Of a stretch of 13,807 nucleotides of DNA, positions 13,390 through 13,807 are shown one piece after another. Each line of letters opens with the position of its first letter. The stretch's first letter is position 1. The notes below the pieces were generated by a model that saw nothing but the letters and a program-made list of their open reading frames with translations, had not been told where the DNA came from and ran no database searches. The position numbers were made by a program, and so were the translations under genes. This DNA comes from Methanobacteriota archaeon (GTDB taxonomy: Archaea > Halobacteriota > Halobacteria > Halobacteriales > Halalkalicoccaceae), in the NCBI GenBank assembly GCA_022561895.1, contig JADFQH010000043.1, positions 1-13,807 of the forward strand, in the 5' to 3' direction.

Positions 13390-13419
13390 CGTAGGGGCAC
13401 GGCATGCCGTGCCCCTACG
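13390..13419. repeat. 30-bp perfect palindrome, CGTAGGGGCACGGCA arms
   Basis: Two 15-base arms, CGTAGGGGCACGGCA and its complement, with no spacer. Outer bases match the upstream palindrome while the inner bases differ, as in REP-type elements whose stem tips drift with compensating changes. No T-run follows, so simple terminator function is not favoured. Confidence 0.85.
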
Positions 13420-13532
13420 GGTTGAATAAAACTTCCTGTTACGGTTACAGGTCCATCGTTCAACATCTCCCCCCCAGCCTCGATTGTGGCCGTGGATCAT
13501 GCGATGTACACTTGCGCTTGCCCGGAGAGACT

Positions 13533-13540
13533 GGGAGGGA
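13533..13540 (+). promoter_or_regulatory. Shine-Dalgarno sequence for the LLM gene
   Basis: GGGAGGGA ends 7 bases before the ATG at 13548, a strong bacterial ribosome-binding site that fixes the start. Confidence 0.7.
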
Positions 13541-13547
13541 GCAACCA

Positions 13548-13807
13548 ATGAAGATCGGGTTTTCTTTGTCCAACAATCAGGGGATCGAAGATGTGCAAGT
13601 GATCCTGCGTCTGGCCACCCGGGCGGAAGAATTGGGGTTTGACTCGGTATGGGCCAGCGAGCACGTCTTCAACGTCAGCTACGTTCAAGAGAGGATCGGC
13701 AACCGGCCCTATTACGAACCGCTGACAATCCTGACCTACGTGGCGGCCACCACCAAAACCATCGGACTGGGCACGTCGGTCCTGGTCTTGCCCTATCACA
13801 ACCCCAT
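13548..13807 (+). CDS. LLM-class flavin/F420-dependent oxidoreductase, N-terminal 86 codons
   Basis: The first 86 residues of a luciferase-like monooxygenase-family TIM barrel; the gene leaves the window. Landmarks are MKIGFSLSNNQGIED (first beta-strand), LATRAEELGFDSVWASEHVF at 21-40 (the family-typical helix plus strand with W-x-S-E-H), YYEPLTILTYVAATTKTIGLG at 53-73 and TSVLVLPYHNP at 74-84. The spacing resembles bacterial F420-dependent reductases (TIGR03619-like), but FMN-monooxygenase use is equally possible. Divergent from the oxidase across the palindrome region. It is unrelated in origin to the haloarchaeal mer despite the shared fold. Confidence 0.85.
   Translation, partial: MKIGFSLSNNQGIEDVQVILRLATRAEELGFDSVWASEHVFNVSYVQERIGNRPYYEPLTILTYVAATTKTIGLGTSVLVLPYHNP

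Larger units (their letters stand above)
13199..13547. other. Bacterial intergenic region with palindromes, no gene
   Basis: About 350 bases between divergent genes. It holds a GCTGAACGCCGAAAGCTGA-like repetitive stretch next to the oxidase start, a weak minus-strand promoter candidate (TTGAAG at 13266-13271 and TATAAG at 13245-13250, spacer 15), two perfect palindromes, and a small CCTGT/ACAGG hairpin at 13435-13451. Open frames crossing it are interrupted by the repeats and have no family resemblance. Confidence 0.55.

Noticed and set aside
13313..13419. CRISPR-like repeats or simple rho-independent terminators
   Set aside because: Only two units of differing sequence, each a full palindrome with no regular spacer series. 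No T-run follows either stem.
9459..13807. An F420 gene cluster made of mer, cofE, the oxidase and the second LLM oxidoreductase
   Set aside because: It would be an attractive new system, but it spans the junction. The two halves have different translation signals and truncated genes between them, so they are probably not from one genome.
1..13807. tRNA, rRNA or riboswitch
   Set aside because: I saw no cloverleaf with CCA-type end, no rRNA-like conserved stretch, and no known aptamer motif on either strand. Short structured RNAs could still be missed by eye.

Overview
The window contains two unlike pieces of DNA joined near position 10,770. Positions 1 to about 10,772 look haloarchaeal (class Halobacteria; genus not resolved). 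The proteins are acidic. Most genes have a TATA-like box about 25-30 bases before the start codon, as in leaderless or near-leaderless haloarchaeal transcripts. The families are typical: aIF1, a short Aquifex-type aconitase, a DUF5810/DUF5809-like pair, VapBC, F420-linked Mer and CofE. Positions about 10,773 to 13,807 look bacterial. Both starts there follow Shine-Dalgarno-like purine runs, the proteins are less acidic, and the intergenic DNA carries GTAGGGGC palindromes of a kind I associate with Chloroflexota and similar metagenome-derived genomes (from memory, not searched).

Layout of the haloarchaeal part: a truncated VTT/DedA-like membrane protein (-); a family 2 glycosyltransferase (+); a dUTPase/dCTP deaminase-family enzyme (-); a PIN toxin with a long ribbon-helix-helix-like partner (-); aconitase (+); a RimI-like acetyltransferase (+); a zinc-finger protein and a second small haloarchaeal protein (+); a classic VapB-VapC pair (-); a single-pass membrane protein translationally coupled to a NUDIX hydrolase (+); a rhodanese (+); aIF1 (-); a tiny membrane protein (+); Mer (-); and the C-terminal part of CofE (-). 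Most of this is housekeeping chromosome with two toxin-antitoxin loci inserted among conserved genes.

Layout of the bacterial part: an FAD-linked oxidase / iron-sulfur / CCG-domain fusion enzyme (-) missing its C-terminus, a 376-bp non-coding stretch with two perfect palindromes, and the first 86 codons of a luciferase-like F420/FMN-dependent oxidoreductase (+) that runs off the end.

The most important observation is the junction. CofE loses its N-terminal part and the oxidase loses its C-terminal part at the same place, where a 9-base string fits both genes. Nothing resembling a transposase, integrase or attachment site is present. A chimeric assembly or clone is the simplest reading; an illegitimate recombination event is the alternative. 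I see no convincing new multi-gene system. The better candidates for novelty are the oversized toxin-antitoxin pair at 1973-2976, the possible operators in the 2977-3155 and 7122-7133 regions, and the palindromic repeats near 13,313-13,419.
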